Below are positions 1 through 9,005 of a stretch of DNA of 64,000 nt, piece by piece. Each line of letters starts with the position of its first letter. Position 1 is the stretch's first letter. Made by a program: the position numbers and the translations under genes. Source of the DNA: Martinezella lusitana (GTDB lineage: Bacteria; Pseudomonadota; Alphaproteobacteria; Rhizobiales; Rhizobiaceae); the NCBI RefSeq assembly GCF_016901135.1, contig NZ_JAFEVL010000015.1:52977-116976 (forward strand), written 5' to 3'. The notes under the pieces are model-generated. The model had not been told where the DNA came from. It did no database searches and saw only the letters and a list, made by a program, of their open reading frames with translations.

Positions 1-866
1 CTTCTATTTCTTGAGAGGGCCGAGGACGGCGCAAACAGGATAGCTGGAACATTCTGAGGTTCAGCCACGAAATAGTTGAGATGATGAAATTCCTCAGCAT
101 CCTGTGGAGTTGCGTGAATGCCCGCCGCCTCGACGAATTTAGCCGCAGCGTACTGAGCAGAGGCAAGTGCCGGACCGCTACCAAGGCAATCCATCCGATC
201 CTTTGTCGCCCACGCGGAACTCAGTTTAGACATGAGCGGCTCACTGACGGCAGCAGCTTCTTTCAATGCTTCGCTGGTTCGCCGCAGCTCTCCTCTCAAA
301 CCTTCTGCCTGAGCCATGGTCATCGACATAAGCATCTCTGCCATGCGAATCCCGAGTTGATAGACTCCGAGAAGCGACGCAACGTAACTCCTCGTGCCCG
401 GAGCGGACGCCGCCGACGGGATTGGAATCTCGAGATGCTTTTCTGCTGCTTGTCCCAGACGGCTTTCCTTGTTTGCCGTGATCGCAACTGTAATCGCACC
501 AAGATGACGAAGACGTTTGGTTGCCTCCACAAGCCGTGCGGCCTCTCCGGAGTTGCTGATTGCCACGACTAAGAGGCCGCGGTTTCTGCCCGCCAGCGGA
601 GGGCGCCCGTGGTCCATGTATCGTGACGCCTCCATCGACACCATGGCGCTGGTTGGCAATCCGGTCCATGCGCGAATGGACGACGCGGCTGCAAGTGCCG
701 CGAAATAAGAATCTCCCGAGCCTGTGATTATGATTTGACGAATTCCGTATGCTTCTTCCATTGTCAGAAGCAGACGAGCACGCGTTGCTATTTTGTTGGA
801 TTCTGTCTCGACAAGCTCCGCAAGACTTCGGGCCTGGCTGAGGTACGCCTCAAGCTGTTCGCTCAT
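1..866 (-). CDS. SIS-domain sugar isomerase/deglycase-like protein, 3' end beyond window
   Basis: The frame is open from an ATG at 866 to the window edge (288 residues, C-terminus missing). Two SIS (phosphosugar isomerase) domains are visible. The first has the phosphosugar loop ITGSGDSYFA at residues 47-56. The second starts near residue 228 (LGSGPALASA) and carries the EEFHH segment near 258-262, where GlmS- and FrlB-type enzymes place acid/base residues. A GGAAGG Shine-Dalgarno lies about 12 nt upstream. The gene is divergent from the first ABC operon, and its promoter contains an AGGT-N12-ACCT element. SIS enzymes act in the cytoplasm as aldose-ketose isomerases, deaminases or deglycases; the exact substrate is unknown. 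Context suggests it handles a phosphorylated sugar made by the neighbouring PfkB kinases. Confidence 0.8.
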   Translation of the reverse strand, partial: MSEQLEAYLSQARSLAELVETESNKIATRARLLLTMEEAYGIRQIIITGSGDSYFAALAAASSIRAWTGLPTSAMVSMEASRYMDHGRPPLAGRNRGLLVVAISNSGEAARLVEATKRLRHLGAITVAITANKESRLGQAAEKHLEIPIPSAASAPGTRSYVASLLGVYQLGIRMAEMLMSMTMAQAEGLRGELRRTSEALKEAAAVSEPLMSKLSSAWATKDRMDCLGSGPALASAQYAAAKFVEAAGIHATPQDAEEFHHLNYFVAEPQNVPAILFAPSSALSRNR

Positions 867-908
867 TGTTCGGGTGACCTTCCCTTTCAGCAATGTTCTT
901 GTGTATAG

Positions 909-928
909 AGGTACTATCTTATATACCT
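909..928. promoter_or_regulatory. Candidate GntR operator A (AGGT-N12-ACCT)
   Basis: Half-sites AGGTA and TACCT are separated so that the whole element is 20 bp. It sits about 43 nt upstream of the SIS gene start. The same spacing and half-sites recur at 1025-1044 and 13069-13088, so it is probably bound by the HutC-type GntR protein encoded at 12177-12992. The binding is inferred. Confidence 0.55.
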
Positions 929-1024
929 TACTCCAATGCCTTGTTTTTTTGCAAGCGCAATCCGCGCGCAATTTTTCGGCGGAGATTCGAAATAGGCCTT
1001 GCAGCGGATGAGTGGTTCCGTTAG

Positions 1025-1044
1025 AGGTATATAGATATAGACCT
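1025..1044. promoter_or_regulatory. Candidate GntR operator B (AGGT-N12-ACCT)
   Basis: This is the most symmetric of the three copies: 16 of 20 positions agree with the reverse complement. It lies 46 nt upstream of the first binding-protein gene, in the SIS/ABC divergent region. It probably controls the large plus-strand operon. Confidence 0.6.
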
Positions 1045-1090
1045 CCGACAAGAGAGGTGTGAACTGTCCAAAAAATATGGGAACAGAAAC

Positions 1091-2380
1091 ATGCGTCAGC
1101 AGTCGATTTTCGCCACGCTTGCTCTCACCACCGCTCTGATCGCGCCACAGTTGAGCGCCAAGGAACTCCACGTCTTCGGGCCGTCAACATGGGACACCTT
1201 TGCCGCAGGCTCACCTGAGGAAGTCGTCAAAAAGGTCACAGATGACCTTGATGCGAAGTTCATGGCCAAATTCCCTGAGGTCACAAAAATCTCGCATGAC
1301 GCACGGGGGACGGTGTCCGATGGTCTGTCTCGTTTGCGCAATGCACAGCTTGCTGGTGATCCGATCGATGTGATCGTCTGTGCTGCAAACCCGGTGAATA
1401 CTTCCTACGCCCGTCTCGGCCTCATTCGGCCAGTAGATGCTTTAGTGGAGCACATGAAGGGGCGTTTCACGCCCGGCTCTGTCGAAAACTTTACGGTCGG
1501 CGGCAAGATTTGGGGGGTCCCGCTTTCAGCCGTTAACGTAACGACATTCTTTTATAACAAGGAACTTTTCAAAGAGGCGGGGCTGGGACCGCCGAAGACA
1601 TATGCCGATTTTCTGGCGGCGGTGCCGAAATTCAAGGAAATGGGGATCATTCCAGTCGTTCATCAAGGCAAGAATGCTTGGATGTGGCCGCTGTATTATA
1701 TGAGCTCGCTCGCCGAGACCACAGGCAACAAGCAGGTCGAATTTGTAGAGAGCGTGCTGAAAGGCTCAGCGAAATTCACGGACCCGGCCAGCCTCAAAGC
1801 CTTGCAGCTTTCAAGAAAATGGGTGGACGATGGTCTCGTCGATCCACAGTCAAACGAGCTTGACGAAGATGCGATGAAATCGGTCTTCTATTCAGGACGG
1901 GCTGCATCTTATTTTGGCGCTTCCTGGGATCTCCCCGCCATCAAGGCGAACGCGCCATTCGAGTGGGGTGTCTTTAGATTCCCTCAATATGAGGGAGAGC
2001 CGGGCCATTCGGTTGCGTTTGGTGGGGCGGAAAGCGGGCTCTGTATCTCTTCGACTTCGAAGGAGCCGCGGCTCGCCGGTGAGTATATCAAGTTTGCCGC
2101 GGAAGACGCTCAGGCTGCGGATTTGCTTGCGCCAGTTGCTCCCATCGCGACATCGCATGTTGGCGTGGCTGGCTCCACCGATGAGGTCTCCAAAGACCTC
2201 CAAACCTATCTCCCCGCAGACAAGTTCCTCGACTGGATCTGGCCGAGAGAGCTGACCGAAACAATCCAAAGGTCAGTGCAATCGATGATGGGCGGAGAAG
2301 CCACGCCCGAGCAGGCGGCAGAGCAAATGCAGGCCAAGCTCGATAGTATGATTTCGTCAGGTTACGGGTTCGGAAACTAG
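1091..2380 (+). CDS. ABC transporter sugar-binding protein (first system)
   Basis: A family-1 extracellular solute-binding protein of 429 residues, the usual size. A Sec-type signal peptide is seen at residues 1-23 (hydrophobic core LALTTALIAP, cleavage near LSA-K). The mature protein should bind a carbohydrate-like ligand in the periplasm and deliver it to the permeases that follow 17 nt downstream. It leads a long plus-strand operon with candidate operator B in its promoter. The ligand cannot be told from sequence; the downstream glycohydrolase and kinases suggest a glycosylated or ribosylated compound. Confidence 0.88.
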   Translation: MRQQSIFATLALTTALIAPQLSAKELHVFGPSTWDTFAAGSPEEVVKKVTDDLDAKFMAKFPEVTKISHDARGTVSDGLSRLRNAQLAGDPIDVIVCAANPVNTSYARLGLIRPVDALVEHMKGRFTPGSVENFTVGGKIWGVPLSAVNVTTFFYNKELFKEAGLGPPKTYADFLAAVPKFKEMGIIPVVHQGKNAWMWPLYYMSSLAETTGNKQVEFVESVLKGSAKFTDPASLKALQLSRKWVDDGLVDPQSNELDEDAMKSVFYSGRAASYFGASWDLPAIKANAPFEWGVFRFPQYEGEPGHSVAFGGAESGLCISSTSKEPRLAGEYIKFAAEDAQAADLLAPVAPIATSHVGVAGSTDEVSKDLQTYLPADKFLDWIWPRELTETIQRSVQSMMGGEATPEQAAEQMQAKLDSMISSGYGFGN

Positions 2381-2397
2381 GACGCAGGGCCGCAATC

Positions 2398-3273
2398 ATG
2401 CATAGGCGATTAACCGCCCCGTATGTTTTGCTAGTTCCCGGAATGCTTCTGTTGTCGGTCTTTCTGATCGTACCGAGCCTCTACGGGTTCTGGCTAAGCC
2501 TTCATGAGTTTGACGGATTGAACGTCGGCGAATGGAGTGGGCTATCACAATATCTGGCGGTTCTGCGCGACCCAGAGTTTCGCAGTTCTCTATGGCACAC
2601 GGTGGTTTTCGCGATCATCGTTGTCATCGGGAAAAACGTTGTTGGTCTAGCACTGGCCGTGCTCATGAACGCCCCTTTGAGGGGGATCCGCATCGCGCGG
2701 ACTCTGGTGTTTTTGCCTGTCACGATGAACATCATCGTTATCGGCGCATTCTGGACGTTCTTCCTGTCGGCCAGCCGGTTTGGTGGCCTGTTCAATGAAA
2801 TGTTGAACGCTGCCGGACTGGGTGTGCTGCAAGCCTCCTGGCTAAGTTCAGAGGCAACGGCTCTCGCAAGCGTTGCCGCTGTCGAGATTTGGCGCTGGGC
2901 GGGCCTGCACATGCTCTTGTTCCTGGCCGGCATGCAAGCGATCGAGCCTCAACTCTATGACGCGGGCAGGATGGATGGTGCGAATTCATGGCAGCGGTTC
3001 TGGAACATCACATTGCCGCAGCTCGGGCCGGTCTTGTCCGTTTCAATTCTCCTAGCACTCATGGGAGCCTTTGTGCGCAGCTTCGACGTCGTGTGGGTTC
3101 TGACACGCGGAGGTTTTGGAACCGATGTGGTGGTCACTCACATGTACTACGAGGCGTTCCAGTTCTCTCGGTTCGGCCGGGCGGCCGCGATGGGCTACGT
3201 ACTTTTCGCGATCATAGCCGTCATCACGTTCACCTTTCTTCTCATCACGAAAAGGAGTGGACGCGATGACTAG
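2398..3273 (+). CDS. ABC sugar transporter permease, MalF type (first system)
   Basis: A 291-residue inner-membrane permease with about six hydrophobic segments. The coupling-helix EAA-type loop near residues 185-205 contains DAGRMDGANSWQRFWNITLP. It follows the binding protein closely and overlaps the next permease by 8 nt. With that partner it should form the translocation channel of the first system. No ATPase is present next to it; the ATPase at 9006-10085 is the likely energiser. Confidence 0.87.
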   Translation: MHRRLTAPYVLLVPGMLLLSVFLIVPSLYGFWLSLHEFDGLNVGEWSGLSQYLAVLRDPEFRSSLWHTVVFAIIVVIGKNVVGLALAVLMNAPLRGIRIARTLVFLPVTMNIIVIGAFWTFFLSASRFGGLFNEMLNAAGLGVLQASWLSSEATALASVAAVEIWRWAGLHMLLFLAGMQAIEPQLYDAGRMDGANSWQRFWNITLPQLGPVLSVSILLALMGAFVRSFDVVWVLTRGGFGTDVVVTHMYYEAFQFSRFGRAAAMGYVLFAIIAVITFTFLLITKRSGRDD

Positions 3274-4117
3274 CCGAGCGTCAAACGGTCTGTGCGTCCC
3301 GGCTTTCTCAACGGCGGTGCTGGGATACCTCGCGCTTGCAATCGCAGTGACCCAAGCGATGTGGCCGGTCTTATGGATTCTCTTCGGTTCCCTGAAATCA
3401 CGCCAAGAATTCTATACCAATCCCTGGGGGCTGCCGCGCAGTTGGCAATTCAGCAATTATACCGATGCATTCGTGGTCGCTCGTATCGGTGACTATCTCG
3501 TCAACAGCTTGATTGTCGTTGGTCTCGGCCTTGCGATCCTGCTGATCACCGCATCGACAACCGCATACGCGCTGGCTCGGTTTTCGTTTCCGGGGCGAGG
3601 TGCGGTGAGCGTGTTGATCCTCACCACGATGATGGTGCCACCGGACATCCTCACCATACCGTTGTTTGTTGTCTTGCGCTCTCTTGGCCTATTGGGCGGA
3701 TTTTTCGGCTTGGCATGCATCTATGCAGCGGGCGGTTTCGGAATGTCGGTATTCCTGCTTCGGTCGTACTTCCTTGCAGTCCCCGTTGAATTGGAAGAGG
3801 CGGCGACCTTGGAGGGCGCAAGCCCGCTCACAATCCTCATCCACGTGATCCTGCCGCTGACATTGCCTGGTTTCCTGGTCGTTACGATCATTCAGGCAAT
3901 GGGTATGTGGAACGATCTCTATCTTGCATTCGTGTTTTTGCGCGACCCGGCATCGGCTACCGTCCCCTTGGGATTGCTGAACTTTTTCCATCGTGAAGCA
4001 ATCGACTGGCCGCGGCTTCTCGCAGCTCTGAGCATCCTCACCGTGCCTGTGCTCGTTTTTTATTCGCTTTTCCAACGGAAGTTTGTGGAAGGCCTAACCT
4101 CTGGAGCGGTGAAATGA
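3266..4117 (+). CDS. ABC sugar transporter permease, MalG type (first system)
   Basis: A 283-residue permease of the MalG group with several membrane helices and an EAA loop containing LEEAATLEGASP. I chose the ATG at 3266 because AAAGGAG lies 8 nt upstream; an in-frame GTG at 3257 would add three residues. Its start overlaps the end of the preceding permease, and its stop overlaps the kinase start in an ATGA junction, so translation is probably coupled. Confidence 0.87.
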   Translation: MTSRASNGLCVPAFSTAVLGYLALAIAVTQAMWPVLWILFGSLKSRQEFYTNPWGLPRSWQFSNYTDAFVVARIGDYLVNSLIVVGLGLAILLITASTTAYALARFSFPGRGAVSVLILTTMMVPPDILTIPLFVVLRSLGLLGGFFGLACIYAAGGFGMSVFLLRSYFLAVPVELEEAATLEGASPLTILIHVILPLTLPGFLVVTIIQAMGMWNDLYLAFVFLRDPASATVPLGLLNFFHREAIDWPRLLAALSILTVPVLVFYSLFQRKFVEGLTSGAVK

Positions 4118-5061
4118 CGTCCGGTCGCCCCCTATTGATCATGTCAAACATCATAATCGACGACGTCTGGGAAGCGGGTGGCGTGCACCGGGGTCCTAAT
4201 CTTGGTGGAGCCGCCGTCTGGGCGGCCGTCGGCGCCCGCTTCTGGTGGCCGGCAGTCGGCATCGTCGCTGGTGTTGGAGAAGATATCGAACAGGTCAGCA
4301 GCGGACTATTGCGCAAACATCAGCTTCTGCCCAATGGCGAACTGAGGCGAGCAGCCCACACCATTCGTTCGACGTTACGATATCAGGATGATGGTGGTCG
4401 TACGGAAACTCCTGCTTTCGGTCCAGACCACTTTCAAAGCCTTCAACTCACCCCAGACGACATCCCCGGGCAATTTCGGCCCGCTTCTGCAGCCTATATC
4501 TTTCGCGATTTGTGGCCGGAGTTTTGGAATAGCTACACGCGCCATCGCTCCGATCTTGGAACCACTCTTTGGGAGCTACAGGGAGACGTCGCCGGTCCTC
4601 AACATTGGCCAGCAATCAAGGAGCGCCTTCCGGACATAGACATCTTTTCACTTAACCTCGCTGAAGGTTGCAGCCTATTGGGCGAAGCACTGTCGCCGCG
4701 AGAGATCGCAGCCGAACTCGTCAACGCTGGCGCACGTGTTGTTGTGCTCAGAATGGGTGCTCAGGGCGCATTGATTGCAACAAGCGATCACCGACTGACC
4801 GTCCGACCTCCAAATTACCAGGTGGTCGACGTTACTGGAGGTGGAAACGCCTTTTGCGGCGGATTTCTTTCAGGTTGGGCTCTGAAGCCCGGAGATCTGG
4901 AGCACGCGGCACGCACCGGAGCCGCATCAGCTGCGCTGTGCATTGGACAATACGGACTACCTGATCCAGCGACAGCCAATTTCGCGGTGCGGCTTGCCAA
5001 TGCCTGTCACGTGGAGTGGGAGCCCATCGACTCTATTGCGGGGGGCACCGTTCATGCATGA
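4114..5061 (+). CDS. PfkB-family carbohydrate kinase with GGGN in place of GAGD
   Basis: A 315-residue ribokinase/PfkB-type protein. An N-terminal glycine-rich segment (GPNLGGAAVW) and an NLAEG motif before the C-terminal ATP site are visible. The PfkB signature near residues 240-252 reads DVTGGGNAFCGGFL. The catalytic-base Asp of the usual GAGD motif is therefore Asn. I recall the same change in fungal MAK32-like members, so this may be a subfamily trait rather than decay. It probably phosphorylates, or only binds, a sugar or nucleoside from the flanking transporters. It is translationally coupled to the upstream permease (ATGA), and its end overlaps the next permease by 8 nt. Confidence 0.82.
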   Translation: MTSGRPLLIMSNIIIDDVWEAGGVHRGPNLGGAAVWAAVGARFWWPAVGIVAGVGEDIEQVSSGLLRKHQLLPNGELRRAAHTIRSTLRYQDDGGRTETPAFGPDHFQSLQLTPDDIPGQFRPASAAYIFRDLWPEFWNSYTRHRSDLGTTLWELQGDVAGPQHWPAIKERLPDIDIFSLNLAEGCSLLGEALSPREIAAELVNAGARVVVLRMGAQGALIATSDHRLTVRPPNYQVVDVTGGGNAFCGGFLSGWALKPGDLEHAARTGAASAALCIGQYGLPDPATANFAVRLANACHVEWEPIDSIAGGTVHA

Positions 5062-5998
5062 CGCAAAGATCCCTTCGCCAACTGTTGCCATAGGGGCGAC
5101 GCAAGCACAGCGGCAAGTCAGTCGTGTCAGGGTCAGAAAGTCCGGCAGCGGTTTCCAATACGCACTTTTTGTCCTGCCAGCACTGCTCCTCAGTGCCTCT
5201 GTCGTCGTCGTGCCTGCGCTTTTGACTTTCGCAGCATCTCTGACCGATTGGGACGGTGTGTCCGAGCCGTATTGGGTTGGATTGGAGAATTTCCAGGATC
5301 TTCTTTCAGACGGAATATTCTGGCAGGCTATCGTCAACAATATCACCTGGACGGTCATTTTCTTGACCGTTCCCATGGCGGTCGCTCTCGTTGCAGCCTC
5401 GATCCTGCTGAACAGAAAGAAGAGCGCAGCCATTTACCAAGTCATCCTCCTGACGCCGTACATTCTTTCCCCGATCGCAAATGCCAGCATCTGGAAGTTC
5501 ATAATTTTCGACCCGATCTCTGGTGTCGTTTCCTTCGCCAATCGGCAGGGAATTCCGCTTCCAAACCCTCTCGGCGAACCATCGGCTGCGCTTTACGCAG
5601 TAGCGGCTGTCGATATGTGGCACTTCTGGGGTTATCTGGCAGTCGTCTTTCTAGCCGCTATGCGCCAGACCCCAGCAGATCAGCTCGAGGCTGCGTTTCT
5701 CGAAGGTGCCAATGGCTGGCAGGTTTTTCGCTACGTGACCTTGCCAAACATACTGCCGACGATCGCGCTGATGTTTGCGATGGTGACGATCTTTTCCTTC
5801 CTCACATTCGACTACGTGTACCTCCTCACGAACGGTGGGCCGGCGCACTCGACGGAAATGCTATCGACGCTCGCCTATAGCGCGGCGTTTAGGACCTTCG
5901 AAGTCGGCAAGGCCGCCGCCATTGCGCTCTTCATGAGCCTATTTGGGCTCGTTGCGTCGTTTATTTACGTCTGGATGAGCCGGGAGAGCCTGCGATGA
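5054..5998 (+). CDS. ABC sugar transporter permease, MalF type (second system)
   Basis: A 314-residue permease. The frame is open further upstream, but those residues overlap the kinase and are not permease-like. The ATG at 5054 gives a normal cytosolic tail and then the first membrane helix (ALFVLPALLLSASVVVV). The EAA loop contains LEAAFLEGANGWQVFRYVTLP. It pairs with the next gene through an ATGA overlap. It belongs to a second transporter whose binding protein is probably the one at 10123-11442. Confidence 0.86.
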   Translation: MHDAKIPSPTVAIGATQAQRQVSRVRVRKSGSGFQYALFVLPALLLSASVVVVPALLTFAASLTDWDGVSEPYWVGLENFQDLLSDGIFWQAIVNNITWTVIFLTVPMAVALVAASILLNRKKSAAIYQVILLTPYILSPIANASIWKFIIFDPISGVVSFANRQGIPLPNPLGEPSAALYAVAAVDMWHFWGYLAVVFLAAMRQTPADQLEAAFLEGANGWQVFRYVTLPNILPTIALMFAMVTIFSFLTFDYVYLLTNGGPAHSTEMLSTLAYSAAFRTFEVGKAAAIALFMSLFGLVASFIYVWMSRESLR

Positions 5999-6837
5999 GC
6001 CAGTCCATTCCAAACGCTCGAGCAACGCAGCGAATTTCTGGGAATCTGTTTCTTGGTCTTGCGGTGGTCGTCGCATTGGCACCGTTCTGTCTCGTGATCA
6101 TGAATGCCTTCAAGCCACATGTGGACATTGTCGCCAATCCCTTGTCGCTCCCCAAGACCCTCAGCTTCGCAAATTTTGTCACGGCCTGGACAACCGGTCA
6201 TTTCACGACAGGGCTCATCAACAGCGTCGTGATCTGCGCGTTCACCATTGTGATCACAGTTGGGTTTGCAGCGCTTGCGGCATTTCCTCTTGCCCGCAGG
6301 AAAGGTCGGATCTGGAGAGCCATTTCGATCTATTTCCTTTGCGCCGTGACGGTGCCGATCCAGCTCTTCATTTTCCCGCTTTACTTTATCTACGCAGCAC
6401 TGGGTATCGTCGGAAACCTGTTCGCAACAAGTCTCATTCTATCGGCGATCAATCTCCCGCTCGCTATTTTTTTGTTGCGCACCTACGTCCTCGCCATCCC
6501 GACGGAACTCGATGACGCCGCATTCATGGACGGCGCCGGGCCGTGGAAGACATTTTGGTATGTCATTCTTCCGCTCCTCCGACCTGGCCTGATCACAGTC
6601 GGCATCCTCGTCGGCTTCAATGCCTGGAACGAGTTCATGATCACCTCGACCTTCCAGCAGGGTCAAGCCAATTTCACGATGACCCTCGGCTACCTGTCGA
6701 TGAATTCAACGATCGTCACTGATCGCGGGATCATGATGGCCGGCGCACTCATCATCATCTTTCCCATCATTATTTTCTTCCTCGCGATGCAGCGTTTCTT
6801 CATCGGCGGAATGACAGCAGGAGCAGTAAAGGGATGA
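5995..6837 (+). CDS. ABC sugar transporter permease, MalG type (second system)
   Basis: A 280-residue MalG-type inner-membrane permease. The EAA loop contains LDDAAFMDGAGPWKTFWYV, and the C-terminus ends in the common MTAGAVKG. The start overlaps the preceding permease stop, and its own stop overlaps the start of the glycohydrolase gene (ATGA on both sides). The tight coupling ties transport to the intracellular cleavage enzyme. Confidence 0.87.
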   Translation: MSQSIPNARATQRISGNLFLGLAVVVALAPFCLVIMNAFKPHVDIVANPLSLPKTLSFANFVTAWTTGHFTTGLINSVVICAFTIVITVGFAALAAFPLARRKGRIWRAISIYFLCAVTVPIQLFIFPLYFIYAALGIVGNLFATSLILSAINLPLAIFLLRTYVLAIPTELDDAAFMDGAGPWKTFWYVILPLLRPGLITVGILVGFNAWNEFMITSTFQQGQANFTMTLGYLSMNSTIVTDRGIMMAGALIIIFPIIIFFLAMQRFFIGGMTAGAVKG

Positions 6838-8984
6838 ACATGCCAATCGATAACAAGAGCATTTTGAACAAGGACGGGTTTGCAGAAAAGACCTATGCCG
6901 GAGTCGTCGGAAAACTCATCGGCGTATATCTGGGTCGAGCCGTGGAAGGCTGGTCCTATGATGCGATACGCAACACTTTCGGCGAGATCGATTACTTTGT
7001 GAACGACAAGGTCAACTGGCCGCTGATCGTGCCCGATGATGATATCTCCGGCACATTTTTGTTTTATCGCGCGCTCGAGGACAATGGCTTTCCGACAGAT
7101 ATCTCCGCCAAGGCGATCGGCGATACATGGCTGAACTATATCATCGAGGACAAGACCGTTCTCTGGTGGGGTGGCCTCGGTCGTTCGACCGAACACACCG
7201 CTTACCTTCGGCTGAAGAATGGTATCCATGCGCCCGAAAGCGGGTCGGCAAAACTCAATAGCCGCGCAATGGCGGAAGCGATCGGCTCAGAGATTTTCAT
7301 TGACACCTGGGCAATGTCGAACCCCGGAAACCCGGAGCGAGCTGCCGATATGGCCCGCAAAGCTAGCACCGTCAGCCATGATGGTATTGCGGTCGAGGCG
7401 GCGGTGCTGCTCGCCGCAATGCAGGCCGCCGCCTTTACCGAGACGGATATCAATAAGCTCCTTGAGATCGGCCTGCGCCATTCACGCCACGACGAATTGA
7501 GGCGGATCGTAGGTGATGTTCGCGAGCAGTGCGCTAAGGCCAACCACTGGAGAGATGTCCGGCAGTGGCTGGAAGAAAACCACTCCTATCGCCATTATCC
7601 CGGTTGTTGTCCGATGGTTCCAAACCATGCGCTGTTGCTCGCATCCTTCATCCTCGGCGGAGACGACGTGCAGCACGGTCTCAAGATCGCGGTTTCGTCT
7701 GGCTGGGATACGGATTGCAACGCAGGCAACTTAGCGTGCCTGAATGGCATCCGTCTCGGCTTGAAGGCGTTCGAACAGGGTCCCGATTTCAGAGGGCCGA
7801 TCTCCGACCTGATGTACGTCGTCGGCGCGGATGGCGGCGACTGCCTCAGCGATGCCGTCATCGAGACGCGCCGTGTTCGCAGGACCGCCGCAGCTCTCAA
7901 CGGCTGGGCCTATGACCAGCCAAAATCGCGTTTCGCATTCGAATATCCAGGCTCCGTGCAAGGCTTTCAGTTGTGTCCGCTGCATGACGGAAGGCAAGCG
8001 GTAACCGCCGTCGGTAATCTGAACATGTCGGGTGGCGATAACGGCCTCGAAATACGCTACGAGGCACTCGCCAAGGGTGTAAGCGGGTCGGTTTCCGTCC
8101 CGACCTTTATTGATCCGAAGCCGCGTGCACTATCGGAGACCAGCTACTTCGAGGTGCTCGCCAGTCCGTCAATCTATGGTACCCAGACCGTCAAGGCCAC
8201 GGTTCGCGCGTTTGACGCTGACACGCCGCTCCTGAACTTTTTCGTCATCCACTATGATGGTGATGGCAACCTTGCGAAGGTCAAGGGAGAAACATTCAAC
8301 CTCAAGAAGGGCGACAACGCTCTTATGTGGAAAGTGCCGGACGTTAGCGGTCTACCTATTCACCGCGTCGGCGTTGAGCTGAACGCAGAAAAGCGTATCA
8401 CCGGCAAGATCGCGCTGCTCGACATGGATTGGTCCGGCGCGCCGGAAGCCTTCGTCATGGGCTCTGCTCCCGATCTCTCGCCGAGAATGTCGCCGTTTGA
8501 CACATCATCATATTGGTTGAAGTCCTTTGTCAGCTCTGCCTTGCATTTCAGGCCGGATGTCGACACCACTTTTGCCCTTTCCCATCCATTCGAAAACGGT
8601 GCGATCACCACAGGTGGCCGCGACTGGGACGACTATAAGGTGTCGTCGCGCCTGACCATGGATCTCCATCGCGCGGCGGGTCTGATCGCACGATCCCGCG
8701 GTCACCGGCGTTACTATGCCGGCATCGTGGAAGATCAAAAGGCGAAAATCATCAAGCGCAAGGACGAACAAGTCACCGTCCTCGCGGAAGTCCCATTCGC
8801 CTACGACGAGAACACGAAACTTAAGTTCGTGTTCTCCGCCAAGGGCAATCAGCTTGACCTTGCGATCGACGGCAACGCGTTGGTGAAGGCAGCAGACGCT
8901 GAATACGTGAGCGGCGGAGCTGGCTTCCTCATTGAGGAGGGCACCATTCCGGCGCTTGGCTTCGAAGTTCACTCTCTGGCGTAA
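6834..8984 (+). CDS. ADP-ribosylglycohydrolase-family protein with C-terminal jelly-roll-like region
   Basis: 716 residues. The N-terminal half (about 15-335) is an ADP-ribosylglycohydrolase (DraG/ARH) fold. It shows an Mg-binding PDDDISG motif near residue 65 and the C-terminal SSGWDTDCNAGN motif near 285, both expected metal ligands. Residues about 360-716 are beta-rich and look like lectin or concanavalin-type modules, not normally part of ARH proteins. There is no signal peptide, so it should act in the cytoplasm. The family removes ADP-ribose or related glycosyl groups from N- or O-linkages; here it probably cleaves an imported ligand. The separate kinase upstream parallels the fused kinase-glycohydrolase at 13118. 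Confidence 0.8.
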   Translation: MNMPIDNKSILNKDGFAEKTYAGVVGKLIGVYLGRAVEGWSYDAIRNTFGEIDYFVNDKVNWPLIVPDDDISGTFLFYRALEDNGFPTDISAKAIGDTWLNYIIEDKTVLWWGGLGRSTEHTAYLRLKNGIHAPESGSAKLNSRAMAEAIGSEIFIDTWAMSNPGNPERAADMARKASTVSHDGIAVEAAVLLAAMQAAAFTETDINKLLEIGLRHSRHDELRRIVGDVREQCAKANHWRDVRQWLEENHSYRHYPGCCPMVPNHALLLASFILGGDDVQHGLKIAVSSGWDTDCNAGNLACLNGIRLGLKAFEQGPDFRGPISDLMYVVGADGGDCLSDAVIETRRVRRTAAALNGWAYDQPKSRFAFEYPGSVQGFQLCPLHDGRQAVTAVGNLNMSGGDNGLEIRYEALAKGVSGSVSVPTFIDPKPRALSETSYFEVLASPSIYGTQTVKATVRAFDADTPLLNFFVIHYDGDGNLAKVKGETFNLKKGDNALMWKVPDVSGLPIHRVGVELNAEKRITGKIALLDMDWSGAPEAFVMGSAPDLSPRMSPFDTSSYWLKSFVSSALHFRPDVDTTFALSHPFENGAITTGGRDWDDYKVSSRLTMDLHRAAGLIARSRGHRRYYAGIVEDQKAKIIKRKDEQVTVLAEVPFAYDENTKLKFVFSAKGNQLDLAIDGNALVKAADAEYVSGGAGFLIEEGTIPALGFEVHSLA

Positions 8985-9005
8985 GACGATTAAGGAACGA
9001 CGAAA

